DNA of 64,000 nt from Lachnospiraceae bacterium (GTDB lineage Bacteria; Bacillota; Clostridia; Lachnospirales; Lachnospiraceae), in the NCBI GenBank assembly GCA_017618195.1, contig JAFZUW010000010.1:1-64000 (forward strand), given 5' to 3'. The position numbers and the translations under genes were made by a program. The notes beneath the pieces were generated by a model. That model had not been told where the DNA came from. It did not search any database and worked only from the letters and a program-made list of their open reading frames with translations. Positions 33,709 to 43,500 of this stretch are shown here, in pieces (position 1 is the first letter of the stretch; each line of letters starts with the position of its first letter).

Positions 33709-33737
33709 TTTACAGGGGAGGGTTCTTTTCGTATGAT
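33709..33737 (+). promoter_or_regulatory. Promoter of a small transcript
   Basis: TTTACA (33709-33714), 17 bases, TATGAT (33732-33737). The terminator at 33914-33946 would give a transcript of about 200 bases. Confidence 0.65.
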
Positions 33738-33797
33738 ATTGTCAGAAATATGGCTTACTTAAGACGGCGGCTGTGAACACCGAAAGGAGAAGTAATA

Positions 33798-33869
33798 GTG
33801 ACAATACTGCTCATATTGATAGCGAAGTCTTCCCAGATTATCAGAAAACGGATGATGGAGAGGAAATAG
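33798..33869 (+). CDS. Possible 23-residue small membrane peptide
   Basis: GTG 33798 follows AAAGGAGAAG with 8 bases after GGAG. The peptide is a hydrophobic start (MTILLILIA) followed by a basic end (RKRMMERK). It lies between a good promoter and a strong terminator. The shape recalls type I toxins or small membrane regulators, but it is short. A 42-residue acidic frame from GTG 33773 overlaps it and lacks a ribosome binding site. The transcript could equally be a non-coding RNA. No other gene is seen between 33635 and 34023. Confidence 0.4.
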   Translation: MTILLILIAKSSQIIRKRMMERK

Positions 33870-33913
33870 CCGATCCTGCGGACGTTAACAAAGACAATTG
33901 AAACAAATAAAAA

Positions 33914-33946
33914 CGGGGCTGTGCAGATGCACGGCCCCGATATTTT
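33914..33946. terminator. Strong bidirectional terminator
   Basis: CGGGGCTGTGCA pairs with TGCACGGCCCCG (one T-G pair, 2-base loop as written, so 4 or more in practice). T-rich tracts follow on both strands, serving the small plus transcript and the minus-strand gene at 34024. Confidence 0.88.
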
Positions 33947-34023
33947 TGCGGTTTTGTCTGTTCGGAATGATTTCCTGCGAATCTTAAAATGTCCGTACAG
34001 GTTTCCGGACGCGCCGGACGGAA

Positions 34024-35295
34024 TTACTCGCCGAGCGCCTGCTTCAGATCCTCGATGAGATCGTCCACGTTCTCGATGCCGACCGAAAGACGGATCAGAT
34101 CCGGAGCAACACCTGCTTCAAGGAGCTGCTCGTCGGTCAGCTGACGGTGCGTATGGCTTGCCGGATGCAGCAGACAGGTTCTCGCGTCCGCAACGTGCGT
34201 TGCGATCGTAGCGAGCTTCAACTTATCCATGAAGTCAATCGAAGCCTGACGTCCGCCCTTGATGGCAAATGCGATGACGCCGCAGGTTCCCTTCGGGCAG
34301 TACTTCTTGGCAAGATCATAATATTCGTCGCCTTCAAGGTCACCGTAATGAACCCATGCAACCTTGTCGCTCTGCTTTAAGAACTTCGCAACGGCAAGAG
34401 CGTTGGAGCAGTGGCGCTCCATGCGGAGGTGCAGGCTCTCAAGACCGAGGTTTACATAGAAAGCGTTCTGCGGAGACTGGATGGAACCGAAGTCTCTCAT
34501 CAGCTGGCTCGTAGCCTTGGTGATGTAAGCGGCCTTGCCGAATTTCTTCGTGTAGGTGAGGCCGTGGTAGGATTCGTCGGGAGTGGTTAGACCCGGGAAA
34601 CGCTCTGCGTTTGCTTCCCAGTCGAAGTTACCGCTGTCGATGATGGCGCCGCCGACGGAAACGCCGTGGCCGTCAATGTATTTTGTAGTGGAATGAGTAA
34701 CGATGTCGCAGCCCCACTCGATCGGACGGCAGTTTACGGGAGTCGCAAACGTGTTGTCGATGATCAAAGGCATGCCGTGCTTGTGAGCAAGCTTTGCGAA
34801 ACGTTCAATATCATAAACCTGAACGGTCGGGTTCGTGATCGTCTCACCGAAGAAGCACTTGGTGTTGGGCTTGATGAGAGCCTCGATTTCCTCGTCCGTC
34901 ATGGACTGGTTGTAGAAAATGCACTCGATGCCCATCTTCTTCATCGTGGTTCCGAAGAGGTTGTAGGTACCGCCGTAAATGGTCTCACTTGCAAGGAAGC
35001 TGTCGCCGCACTCGCAGATGTTGAATACTGCGAAGAAGTTGGCAGCCTGACCAGAAGAGGTAAGCATTCCGGCAAATCCGCCTTCCATAGCGGTAAGCTT
35101 TGCGGCAGCGTAGTCGTTGGTCGGATTCTGCAGACGGGTATAGAAGTAACCGCTTGCTTCCAGATCAAACAGCTTGCCCATGGCATCGCTGGTATCGTAT
35201 TTGAATGTAGTACTCTGGTAAATCGGAACCTGTCTCGGTTCGCCCTGTCCGGGTTTCCATCCCTCGTGGATGGCCTTGGTTTCAATTCGTGACAT
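34024..35295 (-). CDS. O-acetylhomoserine sulfhydrylase (aminocarboxypropyltransferase)
   Basis: A 423-residue PLP enzyme of the Cys/Met metabolism family, MetY type, which makes homocysteine from O-acetylhomoserine and sulfide. Signs are PIYQSTTFKYDTSD, SGYFYTRLQNPTNDYAAAKL, the cofactor segment IIDNTFATPVNCRPIEWGCD and HSTTKYIDGHG with the PLP Lys, and the C-terminal LIRLSVGIENVDDLIEDL. Its length exceeds that of cystathionine gamma-synthases and fits MetY. The start is ATG 35293-35295, with GGGAGGG upstream; the frame runs on to 35310 without a better start. The leader is too short for a SAM riboswitch. It is transcribed alone. Confidence 0.93.
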   Translation of the reverse strand: MSRIETKAIHEGWKPGQGEPRQVPIYQSTTFKYDTSDAMGKLFDLEASGYFYTRLQNPTNDYAAAKLTAMEGGFAGMLTSSGQAANFFAVFNICECGDSFLASETIYGGTYNLFGTTMKKMGIECIFYNQSMTDEEIEALIKPNTKCFFGETITNPTVQVYDIERFAKLAHKHGMPLIIDNTFATPVNCRPIEWGCDIVTHSTTKYIDGHGVSVGGAIIDSGNFDWEANAERFPGLTTPDESYHGLTYTKKFGKAAYITKATSQLMRDFGSIQSPQNAFYVNLGLESLHLRMERHCSNALAVAKFLKQSDKVAWVHYGDLEGDEYYDLAKKYCPKGTCGVIAFAIKGGRQASIDFMDKLKLATIATHVADARTCLLHPASHTHRQLTDEQLLEAGVAPDLIRLSVGIENVDDLIEDLKQALGE

Positions 35296-35328
35296 AGCAC
35301 ACCCTCCCAATAAAATTCGATTACAACT

Positions 35329-35357
35329 AATCTATCACACACGCACCTGTTTTGCAA
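35329..35357 (-). promoter_or_regulatory. Promoter of the sulfhydrylase gene
   Basis: Minus strand: TTGCAA (35352-35357), 17 bases, TAGATT (35329-35334). Confidence 0.6.
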
Positions 35358-35388
35358 CCGAAAGATTCTTCGCCCGGTTATTGTTGAC

Positions 35389-35463
35389 GGCCGGGCCTGA
35401 TGCCGAAGGACGCCCTCAAACCAAGCTGAATTGGTTTTCGGACGTCCTTCGACCGGCCCGGCC
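35389..35463. other. Three-tier palindrome in an intergenic region
   Basis: GGCCGGGCC (35389-35397) pairs with GGCCCGGCC (35455-35463), CGAAGGACG (35404-35412) with CGTCCTTCG (35443-35451), and AAACCAA (35418-35424) with TTGGTTT (35431-35437). The three stems nest exactly. It lies behind the promoter of the gene at 34024. No coding frame is seen in 35296-35660. Confidence 0.85.
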
Positions 35464-35545
35464 TGTGAACCGACTAATCAGAGCAGATGCTTTCCGGCAA
35501 GCCATGCTGACAAATCACTGAAAAGGAAATGGTTTTAGTTTTCGG

Positions 35546-35634
35546 ACAAAAAAGGGTCCTCCGCGTGGCCGGAGGGGCGGTGCAAACCGATTTCAGCTCG
35601 GTTCTGCACTGCCCCTGCCGGTACAGGAGGACCC
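35546..35634 (-). terminator. Long multi-tier terminator of the flotillin gene
   Basis: GGGTCCTCC (35554-35562) pairs with GGAGGACCC (35626-35634). Nested inside are CCGG, AGGGGC/GCCCCT, GTGCA/TGCAC and ACCGA/TCGGT around a 7-base loop. On the minus strand a T6 run follows, so it should terminate the flotillin transcript. It is far larger than needed for termination. Confidence 0.85.
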
Positions 35635-35660
35635 TGTAGGGTTCCGATTATTCTAACGGA

Positions 35661-37220
35661 TTATTCCGTGATGGTCTCGGTTACGTCCTTAACGGTTTCC
35701 TTGTCGGTTACGATGGTCGCACCCTCAAGACCCGTTACGTTGATGTTGCGGTTAACCTTTGCATCATAGGACTCGGCGTTGATGATGTTGGCAAGATCAA
35801 TGCCGGTAGCCTGCTTCATGCTTTCGAAAACCTTTGCCATAACAACGGGAACGTTTCCGGCAACCTGGTCGACACCGTTTGCGCCGCCTTCTCCGCCGCC
35901 GATGATCGTGATCTTATCAATCTGCTGGAGAGGAGCTGCAACCTGAGCTGCGATTTCGGGAAGAACCTTGATCATCATCTCGGCAACGGCTGCCTTGTTA
36001 TACTTCGCATAAGCCTCGGCCTTCTTCTCCATTGCCTGAGCTTCCGCAAGACCTTTGGCTTCGATCGCCTTAGCCTCTGCCTCACCTACGGCACGGATAC
36101 CTTCAGCCTCCTGCTCTTTAGCGAAACGGTACGCTTCGGCCTGAGCCTTGCGGGCTTCTGCCTCACGCTGTGCTTCGAACTGTTTTGCTTCCGCATCACG
36201 CTGACGCTGATAAAGGATAGCGTCTGCTTTCTGCTGAGCGGCGTATTTGTCTGCTTCCGCCTGCTTCTTAACTTCTGCTTCAAGAGCACGTTCCTTAACC
36301 TGAACGGCCTTCTCCTGCAGCTCGATTTCACGTTCCTGACGTGCGATGTTAGCATTTGCGGTCGTAATCTCAATCGTCTTACGCTGTTCCTCTTTCTGGA
36401 TTTCGTAAGCCGCGTCGGCCATAGCCTTCTTGGTATCGGCATCCAGCTGGAGTTCGGACTTCTTGATGGCCAGTTCGTTCTGCTTCTTCGCGATTTCGGT
36501 CTGAGCAAGAACGGCCGCATCGTTACTTTCCTTATCGGCAGCAGCCTGAGCAACCTTGATGTCTCGCTCGGACTCGGCACGTGCGATTGCAGCGGCTTTC
36601 TTGATCTTTACGATGTTATCAATACCGAGGTTCTCAATTACTTCATTGCCGTCGACGAAGTTCTGTACGTTGAAGGAGATGATGTCAAGACCCATTGCCG
36701 CAAGGTCGGGCTCGGCATTTTCCTTAACGAGGTTCGCGAATTTCTGACGGTCGGAAACCATCTCTTCGAGTTTCATACGGCCTACGATCTCACGGACGTT
36801 ACCTTCCAGAACCTCACGGGAAACCGCAGCGACATAATCGGTGGGTTTGTTCAGGAAGTTCTCGGCAGCGAGACGAAGACGCTCGGGCTCGTTACTGATC
36901 TTTACGTTTACGGTTGCATCAACGTTGATGTTGATGTAGTCGGCGGTAGGAACCGCATTGCTTGTCTTTACATCGATCGGAATAAGGCGAAGATTCAGCT
37001 TATCCAGACGCTCAAAGAAAGGAACGCGGAAAGATGCACGGCCGATTACGACTTTGGATTTCCGTTTCCAACCGGAAATGATGAATGCCATGTCCGGCGG
37101 AGCCTTAACGTAACCTGCGGCAAAGAGCAGGACGATTAAAACGGCTGCAATAATCCCCACGATGATCCAGGGGTTAATGTCATCCAATGCGGATGACTCC
37201 AAATAGGTTAGAAGACGCAT
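35661..37220 (-). CDS. Flotillin-like SPFH-domain protein
   Basis: A 519-residue membrane-associated scaffold. One N-terminal helix (PWIIVGIIAAVLIVLLFAAGY, in part) is followed by an SPFH/band-7 domain (about residues 45-200), with VFIGRASF-like text and RRIPIDVKTSNAVPT in between. A long coiled coil of Ala, Glu, Lys and Gln repeats (about 215-420) follows, then a C-terminal region with IGGGEGGANGVDQVAGNVP as in flotillins. It organises membrane microdomains in Firmicutes. ATG 37218-37220 has GGAGG six bases upstream; the open frame continues to 37286 without a start. A TATAAT lies on the minus strand at 37264-37269. It diverges from the kinase operon. Confidence 0.9.
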   Translation of the reverse strand: MRLLTYLESSALDDINPWIIVGIIAAVLIVLLFAAGYVKAPPDMAFIISGWKRKSKVVIGRASFRVPFFERLDKLNLRLIPIDVKTSNAVPTADYININVDATVNVKISNEPERLRLAAENFLNKPTDYVAAVSREVLEGNVREIVGRMKLEEMVSDRQKFANLVKENAEPDLAAMGLDIISFNVQNFVDGNEVIENLGIDNIVKIKKAAAIARAESERDIKVAQAAADKESNDAAVLAQTEIAKKQNELAIKKSELQLDADTKKAMADAAYEIQKEEQRKTIEITTANANIARQEREIELQEKAVQVKERALEAEVKKQAEADKYAAQQKADAILYQRQRDAEAKQFEAQREAEARKAQAEAYRFAKEQEAEGIRAVGEAEAKAIEAKGLAEAQAMEKKAEAYAKYNKAAVAEMMIKVLPEIAAQVAAPLQQIDKITIIGGGEGGANGVDQVAGNVPVVMAKVFESMKQATGIDLANIINAESYDAKVNRNINVTGLEGATIVTDKETVKDVTETITE

Positions 37221-37520
37221 AAACAACCTCCGTTCTTGTGCGCGGCGGTGTGGCGCCGCTGCGATTATATGTTTTTGATATCCCACACGACCGGGACCTG
37301 CCCGACTGTTGTATATATTATATTTTGACTGGGAGGAAAGAGCAAGTTAAATCTATGTTAAATGTGATTTACATACGGGGAAGAGAAATTTACACCACCG
37401 CAAAAAATATGGGTTCATTTTCCACAAATAGGTTGCGCGCGTGCGCGGAAAATGCTATCATAAATGATATATAGTAAACAATAGGGGGAGTCTATCCTTT
37501 TTTCGGCATAGGAGGGGATT
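37221..37520. other. Divergent promoter region between flotillin and the phosphatase
   Basis: No gene is seen in this 300-base stretch. It holds TATAAT for the minus strand (37264-37269), the plus-strand promoter at 37433-37461, and a pair CATTTTCC (37415-37422) / GGAAAATG (37447-37454) bracketing the -35 box of that promoter. Confidence 0.6.
37433..37461 (+). promoter_or_regulatory. Promoter of the phosphatase-kinase operon
   Basis: TTGCGC (37433-37438), 17 bases, TATCAT (37456-37461). GGAAAATGC ends directly before the -10 box, and CATTTTCC lies just before the -35 box, as an operator would. Confidence 0.6.
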
Positions 37521-38291
37521 ATGAAATACAGATTCGCAAGCCATACGGACGTCGGCCTACGAAAAAGCACCAATCAGGACAGCTTCTGCATCCGGGAAGC
37601 GGAAACCGACAAAGGGACGGTTTTCTTTGCGCTTCTCTGCGACGGCATGGGCGGTCTTGCCAAGGGCGAAGTGGCCAGCGCAACGCTGATCCGCGTATGG
37701 AGCGGGTGGTTTACAAAGGATCTGCCGCATATCCTCGCGGGGGATGACATTCTGGACGCAGTGCAAACCTCCTGGACGCATCTGATGGTCAGCGAGAACT
37801 ACCGGATCGGGCAGTTCGGACTGCAGCACAATATCAATATGGGATCCACATTTACCGGCATCCTCGTATTGGAAGACGGCAGTTATCTGATCGGTCATGT
37901 CGGGGACTCCCGCGCATACCGGATCACGGACGACAGCATCGAGCAGCTGACCAATGACCAGACGCTCGTTGCGAGAGAAGTGGAAGCCGGAAGGCTGACG
38001 CCCGAAGAGGCGGCGGTCGATCCGCGAAGAAGCATTCTTCTGCAGTGCATCGGTGCCTCGGCATCGGTTACCCCGGAGTTCTTCCGCGGGACGGTGAAAG
38101 AGGGAGAGAATTATCTGCTCTGCTGCGACGGGTTCCGGCATCTGATCACCAAAGAGGAATTCATCGAAAGCCTTTGCCCGTCGGCCAACCCGACGGAAGA
38201 GGTCATGAAAGAGCATTTGAAAGAACTCGTGGAACTGAACAAACAGAGAAAAGAGACCGATAACATATCCGCGGTACTGATCGGAGTATGA
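37521..38291 (+). CDS. PP2C-family Ser/Thr protein phosphatase
   Basis: A 256-residue cytoplasmic metal-dependent phosphatase (PPM/PP2C). The motifs run in order: DVGLRKSTNQDSF with the first metal Asp, LLCDGMGGLAKGEVAS, MGSTFTGILV, HVGDSRAYRI, LTNDQTLVAREVEAG, LLCCDGF, and the closing TDNISAVLIGV. It would reverse phosphorylation made by the kinase encoded next, as in the PrpC/PrkC pair, but the partner genes here differ from that locus. It is first in a four-gene operon. AGGAGG precedes ATG 37521. Confidence 0.94.
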   Translation: MKYRFASHTDVGLRKSTNQDSFCIREAETDKGTVFFALLCDGMGGLAKGEVASATLIRVWSGWFTKDLPHILAGDDILDAVQTSWTHLMVSENYRIGQFGLQHNINMGSTFTGILVLEDGSYLIGHVGDSRAYRITDDSIEQLTNDQTLVAREVEAGRLTPEEAAVDPRRSILLQCIGASASVTPEFFRGTVKEGENYLLCCDGFRHLITKEEFIESLCPSANPTEEVMKEHLKELVELNKQRKETDNISAVLIGV

Positions 38292-38302
38292 GGTAAACGA
38301 AC

Positions 38303-40000
38303 GTGGCTGAAGTAGGACAGATTATTAACAACAAATACGAAATCCTGAAGCTCATCGGTAAGGGCGGTATGTCCAGAGTTTACCTTGCCATGGATACGAA
38401 TATCCATAAGCCGTGGGCGGTCAAGGAAATCGATAAGACGGTACGGGACCAGAATAACGAAGTGATCATTCAGAGTGCGATTGCGGAAGCCAACCTGATC
38501 AAAGAGCTGGACCATAACGCGATCGTCCGTATCGTGGACATTATCGATGAGCCTGACAAGATTTTCATCATAGAAGACTATATCGACGGCGAGACGCTCA
38601 ATGCGATCGTGCTCCGGGAAGGCGCACAGCCGCAGGAAAAGGTGATCGAGTGGGCAATCCAGATCTGCTCCGCGCTCGAGTACCTGCATACGAGAAAGCC
38701 GCCGATCATTTACCGCGACATGAAGCCGGCCAACGTTATGCTGAAGCCGGAAGGCAATGTCAAGATCATCGACTTCGGTATCGCCCGTGAGTATAAGGAG
38801 CAGAATACCGAGGATACGAAGTGTCTCGGAACGAAGGGCTATGCGGCGCCCGAGCAGTTCGGCGGCAAAGGACAGACCGATGCCCGTACCGACATATACT
38901 GCCTCGGCGTTACCATGTATTATCTCGTTACCGGCATGAACCCGAGCGAGCCGCCTTATGAGATTTATCCGATCCGTCACTGGAATCCGAAACTCTCGAG
39001 CGGTCTTGAGGCCATCATTTTGAAATGCACGCGGCCCAACCCGAGCGAACGTTTCCAGTCGTGCGCGGAGCTCAGCTATGCGCTTCAGCATTATGAGGAA
39101 TATACCGCGCAGTACCGCACCAAGCAGGTTATGAAGGTCGTTAAGTTCGGCGCGATGGTGATCGCCGGACTGTTCTTCATCGGTGTCGGATGCTTCGGAC
39201 TCGCACAGCGCGTGCGCCGGATGAACTCCGACTTTACGCTCAACATGGACCGTGCGGCTATGACAAGTGATGATGACGAGAAGCTCCGTTACTATGAGCG
39301 TGCAATCGCGATCAAGCCCGGCGATGTGGAGCCTTATCTCGGCATTGTCAATCTCGTTAAGAAAGACATGGATTTCAGTATTGAGGATGAAAGACTGCTG
39401 AAATCTTACGTAACGCCGAACCGCGAAGCGCTCCGCAAGGACGATAACTATGCGAAGCTTGCTTATGAGATCGGCAAGCTGTATTGGTACTATTTCTCCT
39501 ACGGAACCGAGAACGGGGACGACAATACGCTTTCGAGACGGCGTGTGGCCGTACAATGGTTCGCGGACGCGGTATTATACGGCGATCCCGACGATGACGG
39601 ATACCGGATGGCGGAAGTTTACAATACGATCGGCCAGTTCACGACGACGATCGATATGATGATCCGTGAAGGCGACGACGGCGGCGAATATAAAAAATAC
39701 TGGGTTTCCCTCCGCGAAATGCTGGATTCCATCAGCGCGGATGACAGTGAAGTAATAGAACTCGAAATCTATCAGCAGATCATTGATGCCGTAATCGGAC
39801 GAAGCAAGGGCTTCCGGACGGACGGCGTAACCTATACGGAGATGAACAGTGTTCTCGGACGGGTTGAAGAAGGATTGAAAGACTGTTACCCGATTTCCGG
39901 ACAGAATATTGAATTGAAAGAAGAAATTCTTTCCAAGGTCGATGATGCATGGGCAGCCTTTGACCGCGACTTCGCCAAGGAAAGGAGGAGTGCGGAATGA
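38303..40000 (+). CDS. Membrane Ser/Thr protein kinase with outer helical-repeat domain
   Basis: A 565-residue Hanks-type kinase. Residues 1-265 are the catalytic domain: GKGGMSRVYLA, VKEIDK with the ATP Lys, YRDMKPANVM near 136 (Tyr in place of the His of HRD), IIDFGIAREY near 155, and GYAAPEQF. One membrane helix (VVKFGAMVIAGLFFIGVGCF) lies near residue 280-300. The outer region of about 260 residues looks like helical TPR-type repeats (YYERAIAIKPGDVEPYLGIV). There are no PASTA repeats, so it is not the PrkC type. GTG 38303 has GAGG 9 bases upstream, overlapping the phosphatase stop. The next gene overlaps by 4 bases. The outer part may sense the giant surface protein at 40536. Confidence 0.9.
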   Translation: MAEVGQIINNKYEILKLIGKGGMSRVYLAMDTNIHKPWAVKEIDKTVRDQNNEVIIQSAIAEANLIKELDHNAIVRIVDIIDEPDKIFIIEDYIDGETLNAIVLREGAQPQEKVIEWAIQICSALEYLHTRKPPIIYRDMKPANVMLKPEGNVKIIDFGIAREYKEQNTEDTKCLGTKGYAAPEQFGGKGQTDARTDIYCLGVTMYYLVTGMNPSEPPYEIYPIRHWNPKLSSGLEAIILKCTRPNPSERFQSCAELSYALQHYEEYTAQYRTKQVMKVVKFGAMVIAGLFFIGVGCFGLAQRVRRMNSDFTLNMDRAAMTSDDDEKLRYYERAIAIKPGDVEPYLGIVNLVKKDMDFSIEDERLLKSYVTPNREALRKDDNYAKLAYEIGKLYWYYFSYGTENGDDNTLSRRRVAVQWFADAVLYGDPDDDGYRMAEVYNTIGQFTTTIDMMIREGDDGGEYKKYWVSLREMLDSISADDSEVIELEIYQQIIDAVIGRSKGFRTDGVTYTEMNSVLGRVEEGLKDCYPISGQNIELKEEILSKVDDAWAAFDRDFAKERRSAE

Positions 40001-40524
40001 GTACGACAGCATGGCTTGTATTTGCTATCATCGGATTTTCGCTGGCCGCCGCATGCTTCGGCGTTGCCGTAGTCCTCTTTGTCCGGTATAAGATTCCGGA
40101 CGTGCTCGGCGACCTGACCGGCCGCAGGGCGGCGAAGGAAGTGGCGGAACTCCGCGGAGACCGTCAGGACTCAAAGAAGATGACGTCAAGCGGCGTCCAT
40201 ACGTCTGGGTTCCAGGCAATGGCCCTGGCGCATGAATCGAAGAGACTCGACGTTAAGTCGGAAGACCTTGAGGAGGGCAATTCCCCGACCGAAGCGTTCG
40301 GCCCGGACAACCCGAATCTGAGCGGATATTCCGGCAAAGAAGCAACGACCGGCGTATTGCAGGAGCCGGTACAGATCGGAATTACGCAGGTTCTGAATGA
40401 AACCGGAGAAGCAATTGTTCCGGTGCAGCCCGCAACGGTTCCTCAGACGGAAGACCTGAAACGGGTGGCGAAATTTGAAATTGTAAGAAGTGTAACGGAA
40501 GTACACACGGACGAATACGTATAA
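39997..40524 (+). CDS. Single-pass membrane protein of the kinase operon
   Basis: A 175-residue protein of unknown family. One membrane helix occupies residues 5-30 (WLVFAIIGFSLAAACFGVAV). The remainder is a hydrophilic, probably cytoplasmic tail rich in Ser, Thr and Glu (KKMTSSGVHTSGFQAMALAH, SPTEAF, PQTEDLKRVAKFEIVRSVTE), so it may be a substrate of the kinase before it. The ATG overlaps the kinase stop (ATGA), so translation is coupled, and the giant surface protein follows after 11 bases. Confidence 0.75.
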   Translation: MSTTAWLVFAIIGFSLAAACFGVAVVLFVRYKIPDVLGDLTGRRAAKEVAELRGDRQDSKKMTSSGVHTSGFQAMALAHESKRLDVKSEDLEEGNSPTEAFGPDNPNLSGYSGKEATTGVLQEPVQIGITQVLNETGEAIVPVQPATVPQTEDLKRVAKFEIVRSVTEVHTDEYV

Positions 40525-40535
40525 GGAGGTGCGAT

Positions 40536-43500
40536 ATGAAACATCGGATTGAAAAACCAATCACAAAGCTTGTTTCGGCTGTAATGACCGCCCTCCTTGT
40601 GTTTAATTTGATCCCGGTTGGTTCATTTCGTACCAGAGCGGAGGGTGACGAGCCTTTAGTCAGCGCGAATTATACTCTTGTGTATAATGACGATGTGCAG
40701 GGAATCACTCCCATTTATATCGGTGGATCGTTTGAGCTGACCAATACCGCGGACGAGAGTGAAAAGCATTCCGGAGAAGTGGACGGAGGACGCTTTGAGG
40801 TGACCGGTTTTACGGATGGGGCGACCTATTCCCTAAACCTTAAGCTGAACGATGCAACAGACTGGTTCTGCGATATCGCGGGGAACCGTTTCTTCAGAAT
40901 GCCCGTCCTGCCCATGAACGTCGTTTTGAACAATACCCTTTCGGGAACGATTGTCTGCAGCCGGATCGGCGAGGCGCAGTACAGCGGTTCCGTTCGGGAT
41001 ACGGAGGGAAATCCGGTTGAAAACGCAAGCGTAATTGTTTCCTCTGTCGGATCGTATCTGCTCGTTATTCCTTATACGGGACAGACCGATTCGCAGGGCA
41101 ATTACACGATCAATCTTCCGGACCTGCCGGGACAAAGTATCGAAATGGAGATTTCGAAGGACGGTCATTATTCCGCTTCGATTTCGGCAATTCCCGCGGA
41201 AGGCAGGAGTTTCGGGGAGAGCACGCTGAACAATATTAAACCCGACCGGACCAAACCGGTGATTTCGGTACCGCAGTCGGAAGACCGGTTCGACTATTAT
41301 GATGCATCGGGACTCGGACGTGCCGGCGTAACGAAGGCTCGGATACAGTTTAAGGACGAAACTCCCGCTGACCCTTACGAGGAAGTAAGCGGGCTGAAAA
41401 AGATTTATATTATCGACGAAGCGCTCGGAACATTTGAGGACGTACGGCAGAAGGTTACCGATCCGATCACCCTGGACGGAGAAACCTCTTATACGTATGT
41501 TTTCGACGTCACGCCCGGCAAGGTTTACACGATTTATGCCGAAGATGCGCAGGGCAATCACTCCGAAGCGTACACCGTAACCTATCAGAATGACGATCAG
41601 CCGCCCGTTTATTGGAACGCGGGCCTTTATACCGATCCGGAAACCAACGATCAGACGGGGATTACGGTAAAGACGGACGGATATCATTCGCCGCAGACGG
41701 TTTATCTCCGTTTCGAGACCAATGATACCGGAAGCAACGTGAATTCCGGTGTGGATCATGCCGAAGTATTCGTTAAGAGTAAAACTTCCGAAGGATACGA
41801 TCGTTATGCAGTGGCTGAACCGAACGGCGCGAATGTCTGCTGCATAGAACTGACCGGCAGCACATTTAACGACTACCGGAAGCTCGGAGTTGTTATTTAC
41901 GACAAGGCCGGAAACGGAACCGCCTTGATGTCGCTTACCGATATGAATCTGCAGAAGGACTGCCTGGCAATCGGAAGCATGAAGCCGGTCATCACGGAGG
42001 CTGTGGAAGGCACGAGCGTCAGCCCGATTGAGGGTGTACCCGGCAGCGTATTTAAGGATCCGCCGAAGTTCACATTTACCTTTACCGACCCTGAGGAAAT
42101 CGGATTCACGGATATTACCGTTAAGGTTAACGGTACCGTCTGGACTCCGGAAACCGATGAGGAGATTCTGCTCGCGGACATTCCGTATGCATCCGGAACG
42201 CAGATTGAGCTTTGCGATCCGAAGGACGAGGAAGGAAACAGTCTTCTTAAGGAAGGCAGCAACGACATTGTGGTAAGCTGCACGAGTCTGTCGGGTTCGG
42301 CATCGAAGTCCTATCAGTATATTCTTGACACGAAGGCTCCCGTGATCTCGAAGATTACGGTGGACCCGTATTCGGAAGGAACCGCGCTCGGTATAACAAA
42401 CGGCATTGTTTATTCGACCGGAGCGGTTAAGGTTACGGTTGAAGCCGCAGACGGAACGACCTTTGCAGGTCTTTCGAGCGTAACGCTTCTGAATGACGGA
42501 ACCGACTATAAAACGGAAGCGGTAACGGAAGGAAACAAAGCGGTATTCGTGATTCCGCTTGACTATTCGGAATCGGTAGATTATTCCCTCAATATTTCCG
42601 TGAAAGCAAAGGATGCTCTCGGAAATGAAACGTCAGAGACGATTCTGACCGCAGAGAATTCCAATACCGGGACCGGAACCATTTACATTTCTTCCCGCAA
42701 AACCGAGATCACGCTTTCCATTCCGGCTGGGACGGTAATCGGAGAGAAGACGTGGTATTCGGCACCGCCGGTTCTTTCGGTTTCGGCGAAGGACGAATTT
42801 GCCGGAATCTCCAAGATTTACGTGAGTGTTAACGGCCGGGAAGTGGAAGGATCGCCGTTTACATTTACCGACGTTCCCTTACCCACGGAGAAAACGCTGG
42901 AAACTGCGTTTGAAGCGGCCCTGGCGGAGGAATCCGGCTTATGTCACATCATCGTTACCGTGATGAACGGTGCCGGAGCGCTGACCAATACGCAGAAAGA
43001 GATTTATCTGGACTGCAGTGCGCCGGAGGTAGATGCATTCGGTCTTGATGCGTCGGAAGGTTATTCACTGAATCTTACCGAACACGGAAATTATGCGAAC
43101 GGACCGATTGAAGTGACCGTTTCGGCACAGGATGACCGTGTCGGGATTGAAAAGATTGTTCTTCTGGCTGACGGAACGGAAATCGCGGAGCAGGCTCCGG
43201 ACGCAGACGGAACAGCCGTATTTACCGTATCTCCCGAACAGTTCTCATCGGATATCGTACGGCACAATGTCAGTGCATATGCGGTTGACCGTCTCGGAAA
43301 TGCAGGGGATTCGACGGCACTGATACCTTATGAGAATTCCGATGTACATTCCGAGGACATCGTATTTGACGTTACCGCACCTGATGTGACGGGTGCGTTA
43401 GAGGAAGGTACTCCCGAAGGAAGAACGACCGGAGAAGGCGAGGCGCAGAAGGTTTGGTATTCCTCCGATGTTACATGGAATATCAGCATTAGCGATTCGG

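Noticed and set aside
33773-33901. 42-residue acidic frame as the gene of the small transcript
   Set aside because: It has no ribosome binding site before GTG 33773; the overlapping 23-residue frame fits better, although neither is proven.
35296-35330. SAM riboswitch before the sulfhydrylase gene
   Set aside because: The leader from the promoter at 35329-35357 to the start is only about 25-30 bases, too short for a riboswitch.
38111-39556. 481-residue open frame opposite the kinase
   Set aside because: The kinase motifs on the plus strand are clear; the antisense frame has no ribosome binding site and reads as shadow text.
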